64,000 nucleotides of DNA from Cladocopium goreaui. Its lineage: Eukaryota; Sar; Dinophyceae; Suessiales; Symbiodiniaceae. Both the position numbers and the translations under genes were made by a program. This document shows, one piece after another, positions 21,905-31,750 of the stretch. The stretch covers positions 573,584-637,583 of the forward strand of contig CAMXCT020001024.1 of assembly GCA_947184155.2 (NCBI GenBank), written 5' to 3'. A model generated the notes under the pieces. That model saw nothing but the letters and a program-made list of their open reading frames with translations, did no database searches and was not told where the DNA came from. Each line of letters opens with the position of its first letter. Within the stretch, counting starts at the first letter, position 1.

Positions 21905-22545
21905 CCATGGCCCGAAGAGCGGCGAAATTTACCAATTTACCGATTTGCCAAATTTACCATGGCCCGAAGAGCGGCGAAATTTACCAATTTACCGATTTAC
22001 CAAATTTACCATGGCCCGAAGAGCGGCGAAATTTACCAATTTACCGATTTACCAAATTTACCATGGCCCGAAGAGCGGCGAAATTTACCAATTTACCGAT
22101 TTGCCAAATTTACCATTGCCCGGAGAGCGGCGAAATTTACCAATTTACCGATTTACCAAATTTACCATTGTCCGGAGAGCGGCGAAATTTACCAATTTAC
22201 CGATTTACCAAATTTACCATTGCCCGGAGAGCGGCGAAAATTTACCAATTTACCGATTTGCCAAATTTACCATTGCCCGGAGAGCGGCGAAATTTACCAA
22301 TTTACCGATTTACCAAATTTACCATTGTCCGGAGAGCGGCGAAATTTACCAATTTACCGATTTGCCAAATTTACCATTGCCCGGAGAGCGGCGAAATTTA
22401 CCAATTTACCGATTTACCAAATTTACCATTGTCCGGAGAGCGGCGAAATTTACCAATTTACCGATTTACCAAATTTACCATTGCCCGGAGAGCGACGAAA
22501 ATTTACCAATTTACCGATTTACCAAATTTACCACTGCCCGGAGAG
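21905..22545 (+). repeat. 52-bp satellite, about 12 units
   Basis: The unit is GCCCGAAGAGCGGCGAAA followed by four TTTACC words. The first four units carry CCCGAAGAG; later ones alternate TTGCCCGGAGAG and TTGTCCGGAGAG. Two units (7 and 12) have one extra A. Because 52 is not a multiple of 3, all three plus frames stay open for over 200 codons; these are not proteins. Confidence 0.9.
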
Positions 22546-22784
22546 CGTTCTCTCCTTAGCATCATGCCTTACACAGTGACGGCTTAGAAAGCGCTACACA
22601 TGATACTGCAGCCCTGTGGCATAATATGTGGTTCGACTACCTGTAAACCAGACACAAACGATGACACAGGCCAGTGGATGTAGACAATCCCTGCTTGCAA
22701 CTCCCATCCAGCAATTCGCTATCGATCAAGAAGGCTTATTTTGACAGGAAAGCTGGCCTGGAAACTTTGATTCTCAGAATGGGA

Positions 22785-22895
22785 TCTGCTTTGGATCATT
22801 CACTGTCATTTTCGCAGCCAACATTTCAGTGTGCCAAGTTTTTTGACAGTGCCACACGGTGCCTATGTAGTTTTGAAAGAAGTCCAGGAAGGTGT
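22785..22895 (-). CDS. Candidate exon, unknown protein
   Basis: The frame reads LHTFLDFFQNYIGTVWHCQK, then TWHTEMLAAKMTVND, protein-like in composition. It could be an early exon of gene A, upstream of the satellite block. No motif identifies it. Confidence 0.35.
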
Positions 22896-23049
22896 GAAGC
22901 TGATGGGCTTCTATTGCTCGTGATGGCCCCTTTTCGCACGTGATTGGCTTCGGATGCTCTCCTCAGATATTCAAAACATGCGAGAGTCACAAGCGATGTC
23001 TGGTCTGCAATGTGCACAAATCTGCAGGAGATGCATGGGAGGCCGCAAA

Positions 23050-23150
23050 AGTATCCAAAAGTCTCAATGCATCAAGACTCGTCGAAGCAGGCGGTCGAAC
23101 ACTTGCACATCTTTCAGAATGCGGGTATGCGTGATGGCTCGCCATCTGGA
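23050..23150 (-). CDS. Candidate exon, unknown protein
   Basis: The frame reads THTRILKDVQVFDRLLRRVL, an amphipathic helix. Position and strand fit an early gene A exon. Evidence is weak. Confidence 0.3.
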
Positions 23151-23428
23151 ACATGGTGACGACACTACTCATGGAGGCCGTGTGTTTTTGAATGGTTTTC
23201 ATGTACCTTCATGTCGTTTTTTATGGTCGGTTTTAGTGATTTCTTCGGAACTTGACATCATCAAAACTTCAAAATTCCCTTTAAGGGTCTCCGAAGGAAT
23301 TGGTTTTCGATGGTTTTCGACAACCCTGGCCGCATTTCGGACCTTTTTTTAAACCTCGCCTCGGCGTTTCAAACATTGCATCTGCTAACTTCTCAAACAA
23401 CGTAGCATCGAGTAAATAATATGACATG

Positions 23429-23474
23429 GCTACAAGCACAAGAGAAATTCTTATGACGTAGCATCAAGCAAATT
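23429..23474 (+). repeat. Flanking repeat copy, left of the intact Copia element
   Basis: The segment with TTCTTATGACGTAGCATCAA resembles 31884-31935 on the other side of the element. This suggests insertion into a short tandem repeat locus. Confidence 0.6.
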
Positions 23475-23494
23475 ATGATAAATAAAAAAATATG

Positions 23495-23687
23495 TGTGAA
23501 AACCAATCTGCATTCCAGTCATGTCCTGACAATGCTTTACATGTTGGCATGGAACCTCATGTTGCATAGCAGTTTTTCTCAGCATGTGCACAAATCGAGA
23601 AGTGTAACAAATGCCAAGACTCGCCATTATCCAATGGCTCAAGCGAGCGCAAAACAAGTGTGCTGCCAGCTGTGGGTCATTTCCACA
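23495..23687 (+). repeat. 5' LTR of the intact Copia element
   Basis: A 193-bp direct repeat begins TGTGAAAACC and ends TTTCCACA, with TG...CA ends and a short imperfect inverted terminal repeat. It is identical by eye to 31676-31868. The preceding TATG also follows the 3' LTR, consistent with a 4-5 bp target site duplication. Confidence 0.92.
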
Positions 23688-23688
23688 C

Positions 23689-23706
23689 TGGTAGCTGGAG
23701 CATTCG
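23689..23706 (+). promoter_or_regulatory. Putative primer binding site
   Basis: TGGTAGCTGGAGC begins one base after the 5' LTR. Its TGG start fits pairing with the CCA end of a tRNA. Which tRNA is unknown; it differs from the usual initiator-Met site. Confidence 0.45.
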
Positions 23707-23773
23707 TTGTTCCAGGGCAGCCTTTGCCCAACCGACTTCGGTCCTTTTTCGTTGCTTCGGCGGTAGTTCAGCC

Positions 23774-26700
23774 ATGAGCTCACTGCTGGAGACCTTTAGG
23801 TATGCGAACTTCATCAAGGAAGATGAAAACATGAACTCCACTGAAGGTAAGAATGGTGTCCCACGCTTCAGCGGAGAGGCCTCGAGATTCTCTGAATATG
23901 CCTGGCGTGTCCGTGCCAAGATCGCCAAAGAGGAGATGATCGATGAGATGGAGAAGAAGAAGTTAGGACCTCTGGGGTTGAGGCTCGTTGAAGGGTTGTC
24001 AGCTGCTGCGTTGAGAGTTGCCCAGCAGATGGAAACCAAAGAACTTTCATCCCCCACGGGTCCAGAAAACTTACTAGCGAAGTTGCAGTCTGCCTTGAAA
24101 CCCAAGAGAACCCAGGAAGCTAGGGAGTTGTACCAAGCTGGAGCCAAGGAAGGTGGCATTCTGTCACGCCAGTCAGGTGAAGCCATGTCCACGTACATAG
24201 TCAGGAGACGTTCATGGTACTTGGCAATGACAGGTTTGGACGACCAACTCAAGCTTCCCGAGCTCATCTTGGCCGAGCAAATTTTGCTGAACTCAGGTAT
24301 CAGCGAAAACCATCAACTTCTGGTGAGATCAACCTTGGCTGGTGTGATGACGGTTGATGCTGTCTGTGATGAACTTGTTGCACAACATGGACATGTTCAC
24401 GAACGTGAGCGGCGTCATGGTCATGGTGGCAAAGGCAAGCACCGTGGCTTCTTTGATCGAAACCGCTCAGGTTACTCTGGTTTCATGGCCGAGGAATCCC
24501 AGAATGTTGCATGGGAGGCTGATGATGTCTTTGAGACACCGAATGCGTACCAGGCTGAGTATGACAGCAGCGAGTATGAGGTTTCTGCATATGACATGAC
24601 AGAGACGCCTGACGATGCAGAGTTTGATGATGGTGAGCTGTTTGCTCATCTGGCCTCTCAAGGGCTTGACGTGGACGATGAAGAAGCTCTTGAGTATGCG
24701 GCCGAGATCATCCAAACTGAGCGAGAAGCTTTCTTTGCTCGCCATCGGGCCTTCAAGAAGGGCTTCAAAGGTTCCAAGGGCAAGGGCAGTGGCAAGTCTT
24801 CGACACCTCCATCGTCGAGACATTTTGATGTCCAAGGCCAGCTCTCTCTTTCAGAGCGACAGCAACGTGTGCAGTCTTTGAAGTCGCGCACAACATGCCG
24901 AAAGTGTGGACAAGTTGGACATTGGAGTGGTGATTTCATTTGTCCCAAGAACAACAAGGGTGGCAAGTCTGGTCCTGGCTCATCGGCTTCCTCTTCAGCA
25001 CCAACCAAGTCTTCTGCCAGTGCTGGACGTGGAGCCAAGGATGGGAAGCCAAAGACTGTTTACTTTGGTATCAAGTCTGATGATGGCTACAGCCGCAAGA
25101 GCTACATGGCCATGCGGTACAATGCAGTGCCGCCCCCATCATGCCTTTCTGATGGACAAGTTCCTCCAGAACAAGCCACCGGATCTTCTCCAGGTGAATG
25201 GTCCGTTGTTTCTGATGGACATCACATGACCCAGGATGAGTTGGACAACATCATGCTGGTTGAAGCTCTTGGTGTTCCTGAGATTAGAGACGATGAGCTG
25301 CAGTCTATGGTGGACTTTGTTGCGAGAAATGAGAGCGTAGCGACACCAGACGCTCGACTTCTGATGCTTGAAGCTTTGCAGCATCAACAGCAACATGGAC
25401 ATGTAGCACTTCAACTTTTGCCCAGAGCAGCTCTCCCGCCTTTGCCAGGACGAACGTCCTTGTCTCAGCCTCAGGATCAACCTGAACAAGTGGTTTCATC
25501 AGCACCATCTATGTCATCAGCAGCGAACCCACCAGATGGAGTTCCTGAAGCTCATGCTGGATGTGAACACAAGCGCACCACGTTTCGAGGATCCAATGCA
25601 TACTACACCTTCAAGAAGTGTTTGGACTGTGAAGCAGTTCTTCTTCGTGAACGCAAAGAGCTGCCTCCGAGGGCAACACCCAAGGCAGCGGCTGCAGCAA
25701 CAACCACAGCTGCACAGATGACTGCTGAACAAGAAGCTTGCCCACATCAGAGTGTGACATGGGCTGGAAGCAATGGCCATCGCTGGAAGCGAACTTGCAA
25801 GGACTGTGGACTCATCACCTCAGGTCCTGTGCTGCCAAACACACCTGGCTCTGTGCGATCCTCAGCTTCAGTTGGATCTGTCCCTGCATCAGCATATGAT
25901 GGACCTGATGTTCAAGTTCCGGTTCGAGTGCTCGACCACATCAAGAAGTTCTTCAGCTTTTCTGTGACGATGCGTGAACGACTTGGAGCACTTGGTGGAC
26001 ATGGAGAGACTATGTTAGCCAGTGAGCTGATCGACATGTTGAAGGTCAGCATCAACTTTGCAGTTGGCAAGGAACTTGAAGATCCCACTACGCCCAGAAC
26101 GACTTCCAGACCATCTTCACAGCCTGCATCTGCAGTACCTTCACCAATGCGACCACAGTCGTCTACGGGCCCATTGGCTATGGACTTAGATGCCATGGGA
26201 CAGCGACTGATTGACTTTGGCAAGTACAAGCACAACAGCTATCGTGATGCATGGGAAGACCAAGGGTATGTCACTTGGTGCATCAACAATGTCAAGGACA
26301 ATTCCTGTAGAGGCTTGAAGAACCTCGTCAGCTACTTCAAGGAGATGCGATCTCGACATCCTCCAGCCAAGGCATCTGCCTACATGGCACAACATGGACT
26401 TCAAGATGGTGAAGAAACTGACCTGATTGCAATTCTTGACACGGGTTGCAATGCTACCTGCCATGGTAGCCGATGGCTGGAGAGGTATTGCCAAACCACT
26501 GGCGCTGATGTTCCACCTCTACTACCAAACAATGGCCCCGGCATCAAGGGCATTGGTGGCGACCGCCTGGTTTTGGGCAAACGTGAACTTGAGATCAGCT
26601 TTGAACTCAGCAACGGAGACTTTGCTCGTGGCACCTTGACTTCGCTCGAGCTCAGTGACTCTGATGCGCCACTTCTTTTGGACATTGGAACTCAGCAGCA

Positions 26701-29700
26701 ATTGGGCTTCATCATTGACTGTGGCAACCACAATGTGCACAGCAAGACTCTTGGAAGTGATCTTCATTTGGTCTGCAGAGATGGACTTTTGGCAATTCGA
26801 CTTTTGCCTGGTTACCTTGGACTTACTGGTGACCACTCTGCAGCCGATCACTGTGGTGACAACTCTCCAAGCACCAACGGAGAAACTGAATGCCCAGCTT
26901 CTGATGGCGATGGACTTTCAACTCTCAGTCAGCAACTTGGCACACCTGCTGACGATGCCATCACTGATGATGAGTTCAACCTGGTCCCTGAGGCTCACAT
27001 CGCCTTATCTGATGAAAGTGGCCAGAAGCGAGTTTTCACCAAGGGCCAGCGCAAGCAGATTACCAAGGATCTGGCTGATGTCAAGATGAGTGACTCTCAT
27101 TTGTGGCAATCGCTGAGTGCTGAAAAGAAACCCAGAACTCTGCCCAAGGGATGTCGCACATTCATCCTTGAGATCTTTGCGGGTACGGCACTCCTCACCT
27201 TGATGGCTGTCGAAGCTGGATTTCCTGTCTCTCAACCCATCGACATTGCTTTTGATGGGACTGACCTTTGCAACATCAAACATCGGGAGATGATCGACAG
27301 CCAGATTGCCAGAGATGATCCCTATGCCATTTCTTTGTCGCCTGTTTGCACACCATGGTGCCCCTGGCAAGATCTGAATGCCAGCAAGTCTGAAGAGACT
27401 CACATGAAGATTGAAGCTGAACGGAAACGATGGTTTCCTGCTTTGAAATGGATGGCCAACTTGATTCGCCAACGGCTTGCAAAAGGTCGTCAAGTTTTCT
27501 TTGAGCAGCCTTGGCCTTCACACATGTGGTACACCTTGGTGCTTCAACGTCTTTTACAAGATGCTCCTGAAGATGCCTTGACTGGTGAACCACTTGAAGC
27601 CGTGAAGTGCGATCAATGTGAATTTGGCCTTTGTGATTGGGATACTGGAATACCCCACAAGAAATCCACCGGCGTCATGACAGCAAGCCGTGGAATCAAA
27701 GCCAACATGAATGTCCAGTGTTCCAGGACCCATGATCATGTTCAGCTTGCTGGAGGCCAACGCACTAGACGTGCTCAGCAGTGGCCTCGACCATTTTGTC
27801 AAGCAATCCTTGATGGACTTTGTGGTGACTTGGACTTGATCACCACCAAGGTTGCTTTCCCAGCTGAAGTTTTGGCAGAAGAGAATCCGCTGGGAGCTTT
27901 GGATCACATTTATGATGCGAAAGATGAAGTTCCTGAACATCTACCAGTTGGACGTTGTGATGAACTGGAGATCAAACAAGAAGAAGGTCGAGAACAAGAA
28001 GGACCTGGTCAAACGCAGCAAGACCAACTCCGCAAACGGGAGTGGCTCAAGCTTCCTCTTTCTCAAAGAGTTGCTGTTCGGCGACTACACCAGATGACAG
28101 GTCATGCAAGTGTGTCAGCCATGGCCAGAATGCTCAGGCTTGGCCGTGCAGATCCTGAAGTTCTGCATCGACTCAAACACTTTCGATGCGAAGCCTGTCA
28201 AGTTCGCCAACGACCAGAGCCACGTCCTGTTGTCAAACCACCCAGCCAGTATTCTTTCAACCATGAACTGGCAGCTGATACTTTCGAAGTTCGTGATGGA
28301 CTTGGCAACAAGTTTACAGTTTTGTCAGTGATTTGCATGGGAACTTTGTATCATGCAGCATGGATTGTGTCAGAAACTGGCGGTGTTCCCAGCAGCCTTC
28401 GATGTGCAGAAGCATTGCGTGATGGATGGTTTGGTATCTTTGGTCCTCCCAAATTCCTGACAGTTGACCGTGGTGTGGCCAACCGAGGACAAGTTGCCTA
28501 TTTGATGTCCTCTCAAGGAGTTTATATACGCTATGCTGGAACAGCTGCTGCACATCATATTGGACGTGCTGAACGTCATGGTGGTTTGCTCAAGGAAGTG
28601 ATTTCACATGCAGTTGCAGCACGCAACATTGTTGGCGCTCATGTCATGAAGATGTTGGTTGGAGAATCATGTTTTGTGAAGAACAACCGGGTCAACCACG
28701 CTGGATTTTCACCTTCTCAATGGGTTCTTGGAAGGATGCCTGTTGAAGTGACTTCAATGACTTCTGAAGAAGGTCAAGAAGCTTTGGGAGTTCAACAAGA
28801 AGTTCTGGATGGTACCAGTGCCTTTGCTCAACAGATGAGCATCAGACAGGCTGCGAAACAAGCCTTTGAGTATGCAGACAGCAGCCGTCGAGTGCGCACT
28901 GCACTCCTTCGACGGAGCACTCCACTTCGTGGTCCTTACCATCCAGGAGATCTCCTTTGCTTCAATCGGCGTGGGAAATGGTTCGGCCCAGCACGTATGG
29001 TTGGATGGGAAGGTCGTTCCAATTTATGGTTGGTTCATGGTGGGATTCCAATTGTCATTTCGCAAGAATGTGTTCGTCCTGCAACCAGCGGTGAAGTCAT
29101 CGCCAAACAGATGTTGGAGTTGCGACCCTCGCGCAAGAGAAAACGTCACCTTTTGGACGAAGATGCGGAGGATGTCCCATTTTCTGATGACTTGCTCACC
29201 AACCTGGAGCAAGATGATGATGACGACCACCAAGGATCCTACCTGGATATGGGTCGTGGCGGTGATCTTAGTTCAGTGGCCTCACCATCAGTTATTGACA
29301 CGCCCAATTTGGAGCCTGAAGCACCACCATCCAATTTTGATGTTCCACCAGGCCTGGACGGAGTTAACACTTTGCCTCCGGTTCCAGAGCATGATATGAT
29401 GATGTCCGACGTGGATGGAGTTAACACTTTGCCTCCACCCGTCGAGCCTGGTCAGGAAGGAGTTAACACTTTGCCTCCTCCTGCCATGGCTGATCAGGAT
29501 GGAGTTAACACTTTGCCTCCTCCTGCCATGGATGATAGCGATCAGGTGTTTGATGATTTTGATGAGCTTTTGGATGGTTTGCGTATGTCAAGAATGGATA
29601 CGGTCGAAGAGCCGGACCTTGAGCATCAACCTTCAGATGGACAACCAGCACAGCCATCAAATTTTCATCAACAACAACCTGCCGCTGATCCAGTGGATAC

Positions 29701-31750
29701 TCAGCTGAGCCAGGCGTTGCGCAGATCACCTGATCTGCTGGATGGACATTATCGTCCGTCTCGTGGACGTTCCAGATCTCCACACAGAGATGCTCCAATA
29801 CCACCAACATCTGCGACAGAAGATGATGTTTCACTCTCACGTATCACCCTTTTTGCCAAGCAGAATGACAAGCAGAAGCAGCAGTCTGAAACCTTGCTTG
29901 GATTCATGGCCCGGAGAACTCCCAAGCGCTATGTCAAGAAGAAGGCTGGTTCTCGTGAATTCAACTACAAGAAGGAGCCGGAAGACCTTCAAAAGCGCAT
30001 TGATGTGGCCAGAGAGAAGGAATGGGGAAATTGGATGAACTTCGATGCTTGCGAAGTTATTGAGCCTGAGTTGGCAGCAGCTTTCAAGTCAAAACACCCT
30101 GGAGTTCAAGTGGTGCCGACACGTTGGGTCGACATCAACAAAGCCCAAGAGGGAGAACCCGAGCAGCTGAAAAGCAGGCTGGTGGTGCGAGGTGACCTTG
30201 AACGATCTGCTCAACATGGAGAGGTCCGCACAGACTCTCCCACAGCATCTCATTTGATGCTCAGCCTGATCCTCACCTTTGCCAGCTGCTTTGAGCTTGT
30301 GTTGCATGCTGGAGATGTAACAGCAGCGTTTCTTCAAGGTCTTGGTTTAGCACGAGTTCTTGTCATGGCTCTTCCTGCAGATGGAATCCCTGGAGTCAAG
30401 CCAGGATCACTTTTGGTTGCGAGAAAGCCTGTGTATGGCACGAAGGATGCACCTAGAGGTTTTTGGCGTTCTCTCCATAAGACCATGCTGAAGTTTGCCT
30501 TTCGAAGTATTCCACATGAGAATGCTGCCTATGTCATGCTTAAGGACGATGGCAGTATCGATGGGCTGGTAATCAGCCACGTGGATGATTTGATTTGGTG
30601 TGGTGGCGAGAAGGCTCAGAAAGCCATGCAACAAGTTCAGCAGGAACTGAAGTTTGGGAAACTGGAAGACACATGTTTCAAGTTTTGTGGGCGCAGCATC
30701 ACCCAAGATGAAAAGGGCATCCATGTCACTTGCCCTCATGGACTTGAACGTACCAGACCCATTGCAGTTTCCACTGGCCGTAAGAAGAATCGTAGCAGTC
30801 CTGCTACTCCAGATGAACAGAGTCAATTGCGCAGTGTTCTTGGTTCTTTGAATTGGGTTGTTCGTGTTTGCAGACCTGACCTGGCCTATGACACCAACCG
30901 GCTTCAGACCAAAGTTCAGAAACCAACTGTGCAAGACCTTTTGGATTGCAACACTTTGTTGCGACGAGCTGTCCTCACCAAGGATCAGAAGCTCACCTAT
31001 GGATGGAAGATGTTTGATTTCAACAAGGCTCAGATTCTCAGCATCACCGATGCCAGCCATGCGAATGACCATGATGTTTCTCAGTCTGGAGAAGTGCTTG
31101 GATGCCGATCTCAATCCGGCCGTATCCTAGCGCTATGTGGCCCTGATTTCATGCAGAACAATGGTGGCCGAATTGCCCTCATTGAATGGCGTAGCTCAGT
31201 GATTCGCCGAGTTTGCAGGTCCACACTTCAAGCTGAATCGTTGTCTATGCTGGCGGGATATGAAGAATCAGAACATTTGCGATGTGTTTTGGATGGACTT
31301 TTGCATGACCATCCACCTTCATCTCCCGATTGGCAAGTGCGTGCCAAGGACAACATCAATGTGTTGAAACTGACCGATTGTCGCTCTCTCTCCGATCATT
31401 TGCTGCAGCGCGGACTTGGAGAAGTCAACGATAAGCGTTTGGCGATTGATTTGAGCGGAATGCGTCAGATGATTTGGCGCAAACATGGCCAATGTGTTGG
31501 TGATCCCCTATACGATGATGCGCCTCCTGAGAGTGGAACAACACAAGCAATTTGGATCAGCACGAAAACGATGCTATCCGACAGTCTCACCAAGCATATG
31601 GATACCCATGATCTAAGGGAGGTTATGGAAGGTGCAACATACAAAATTGAGGTTCATGCCAAAAAGAAAGACGGATGTGAAAACCAATCTGCATTCCAGT
31701 CATGTCCTGACAATGCTTTACATGTTGGCATGGAACCTCATGTTGCATAG
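23774..31750 (+). CDS. Copia gag-pol polyprotein with methyltransferase-like domain
   Basis: The first ATG in frame gives 2658 residues; the frame is open farther upstream into the 5' LTR without an ATG. Order by approximate residue: gag; zinc knuckle CRKCGQVGHWSGDFIC near 375 (CX2CX4HX6C, two residues longer than usual); two similar Cys/His modules near 595 and 655; an FGKYKxxxY...GYVTWC segment near 812-850; retropepsin DTG near 888; a Rossmann-like methyltransferase domain about 1130-1350; HHCC integrase head near 1437-1480; DDE core with D (AADTF), D (TVDRG), E (RAERHGG); four GVNTLPP repeats near 1863-1918; RT with SHVDD near 2270; RNase H with TDASHAND and CRSTLQAESL. The stop lies inside the 3' LTR, so the last 24 residues are LTR-encoded. 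The product would make and integrate its own cDNA. Confidence 0.93.
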   Translation: MSSLLETFRYANFIKEDENMNSTEGKNGVPRFSGEASRFSEYAWRVRAKIAKEEMIDEMEKKKLGPLGLRLVEGLSAAALRVAQQMETKELSSPTGPENLLAKLQSALKPKRTQEARELYQAGAKEGGILSRQSGEAMSTYIVRRRSWYLAMTGLDDQLKLPELILAEQILLNSGISENHQLLVRSTLAGVMTVDAVCDELVAQHGHVHERERRHGHGGKGKHRGFFDRNRSGYSGFMAEESQNVAWEADDVFETPNAYQAEYDSSEYEVSAYDMTETPDDAEFDDGELFAHLASQGLDVDDEEALEYAAEIIQTEREAFFARHRAFKKGFKGSKGKGSGKSSTPPSSRHFDVQGQLSLSERQQRVQSLKSRTTCRKCGQVGHWSGDFICPKNNKGGKSGPGSSASSSAPTKSSASAGRGAKDGKPKTVYFGIKSDDGYSRKSYMAMRYNAVPPPSCLSDGQVPPEQATGSSPGEWSVVSDGHHMTQDELDNIMLVEALGVPEIRDDELQSMVDFVARNESVATPDARLLMLEALQHQQQHGHVALQLLPRAALPPLPGRTSLSQPQDQPEQVVSSAPSMSSAANPPDGVPEAHAGCEHKRTTFRGSNAYYTFKKCLDCEAVLLRERKELPPRATPKAAAAATTTAAQMTAEQEACPHQSVTWAGSNGHRWKRTCKDCGLITSGPVLPNTPGSVRSSASVGSVPASAYDGPDVQVPVRVLDHIKKFFSFSVTMRERLGALGGHGETMLASELIDMLKVSINFAVGKELEDPTTPRTTSRPSSQPASAVPSPMRPQSSTGPLAMDLDAMGQRLIDFGKYKHNSYRDAWEDQGYVTWCINNVKDNSCRGLKNLVSYFKEMRSRHPPAKASAYMAQHGLQDGEETDLIAILDTGCNATCHGSRWLERYCQTTGADVPPLLPNNGPGIKGIGGDRLVLGKRELEISFELSNGDFARGTLTSLELSDSDAPLLLDIGTQQQLGFIIDCGNHNVHSKTLGSDLHLVCRDGLLAIRLLPGYLGLTGDHSAADHCGDNSPSTNGETECPASDGDGLSTLSQQLGTPADDAITDDEFNLVPEAHIALSDESGQKRVFTKGQRKQITKDLADVKMSDSHLWQSLSAEKKPRTLPKGCRTFILEIFAGTALLTLMAVEAGFPVSQPIDIAFDGTDLCNIKHREMIDSQIARDDPYAISLSPVCTPWCPWQDLNASKSEETHMKIEAERKRWFPALKWMANLIRQRLAKGRQVFFEQPWPSHMWYTLVLQRLLQDAPEDALTGEPLEAVKCDQCEFGLCDWDTGIPHKKSTGVMTASRGIKANMNVQCSRTHDHVQLAGGQRTRRAQQWPRPFCQAILDGLCGDLDLITTKVAFPAEVLAEENPLGALDHIYDAKDEVPEHLPVGRCDELEIKQEEGREQEGPGQTQQDQLRKREWLKLPLSQRVAVRRLHQMTGHASVSAMARMLRLGRADPEVLHRLKHFRCEACQVRQRPEPRPVVKPPSQYSFNHELAADTFEVRDGLGNKFTVLSVICMGTLYHAAWIVSETGGVPSSLRCAEALRDGWFGIFGPPKFLTVDRGVANRGQVAYLMSSQGVYIRYAGTAAAHHIGRAERHGGLLKEVISHAVAARNIVGAHVMKMLVGESCFVKNNRVNHAGFSPSQWVLGRMPVEVTSMTSEEGQEALGVQQEVLDGTSAFAQQMSIRQAAKQAFEYADSSRRVRTALLRRSTPLRGPYHPGDLLCFNRRGKWFGPARMVGWEGRSNLWLVHGGIPIVISQECVRPATSGEVIAKQMLELRPSRKRKRHLLDEDAEDVPFSDDLLTNLEQDDDDDHQGSYLDMGRGGDLSSVASPSVIDTPNLEPEAPPSNFDVPPGLDGVNTLPPVPEHDMMMSDVDGVNTLPPPVEPGQEGVNTLPPPAMADQDGVNTLPPPAMDDSDQVFDDFDELLDGLRMSRMDTVEEPDLEHQPSDGQPAQPSNFHQQQPAADPVDTQLSQALRRSPDLLDGHYRPSRGRSRSPHRDAPIPPTSATEDDVSLSRITLFAKQNDKQKQQSETLLGFMARRTPKRYVKKKAGSREFNYKKEPEDLQKRIDVAREKEWGNWMNFDACEVIEPELAAAFKSKHPGVQVVPTRWVDINKAQEGEPEQLKSRLVVRGDLERSAQHGEVRTDSPTASHLMLSLILTFASCFELVLHAGDVTAAFLQGLGLARVLVMALPADGIPGVKPGSLLVARKPVYGTKDAPRGFWRSLHKTMLKFAFRSIPHENAAYVMLKDDGSIDGLVISHVDDLIWCGGEKAQKAMQQVQQELKFGKLEDTCFKFCGRSITQDEKGIHVTCPHGLERTRPIAVSTGRKKNRSSPATPDEQSQLRSVLGSLNWVVRVCRPDLAYDTNRLQTKVQKPTVQDLLDCNTLLRRAVLTKDQKLTYGWKMFDFNKAQILSITDASHANDHDVSQSGEVLGCRSQSGRILALCGPDFMQNNGGRIALIEWRSSVIRRVCRSTLQAESLSMLAGYEESEHLRCVLDGLLHDHPPSSPDWQVRAKDNINVLKLTDCRSLSDHLLQRGLGEVNDKRLAIDLSGMRQMIWRKHGQCVGDPLYDDAPPESGTTQAIWISTKTMLSDSLTKHMDTHDLREVMEGATYKIEVHAKKKDGCENQSAFQSCPDNALHVGMEPHVA
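29359..29526 (+). repeat. Four in-frame GVNTLPP repeats in gag-pol
   Basis: The words GGAGTTAACACTTTGCCTCC recur four times with acidic spacers of 9-19 residues, in the linker between integrase and RT. They look like a recent coding minisatellite or linear binding motifs. Confidence 0.8.
31658..31675 (+). promoter_or_regulatory. Putative polypurine tract
   Basis: AAAAAGAAAGACGGA directly precedes the 3' LTR and is purine-rich apart from one C, as expected for the plus-strand primer. It is also coding. Confidence 0.55.

Noticed and set aside
21905-22545. CRISPR array
   Set aside because: Units are contiguous 52-bp repeats without unique spacers, and the sequence is eukaryotic.
21907-22587. 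Three overlapping plus frames of about 205-226 codons (ARRAAKFTNLP...)
   Set aside because: All three frames encode the same peptide in rotation because the 52-bp unit is not a multiple of 3.
23660-23773. Extra 38 residues at the N-terminus of the Copia polyprotein
   Set aside because: The upstream frame begins with GTG inside the LTR; the first ATG is at 23774.
23677-31114. Minus-strand frames up to 235 codons across the Copia element
   Set aside because: They are antisense shadows of the gag-pol frame.
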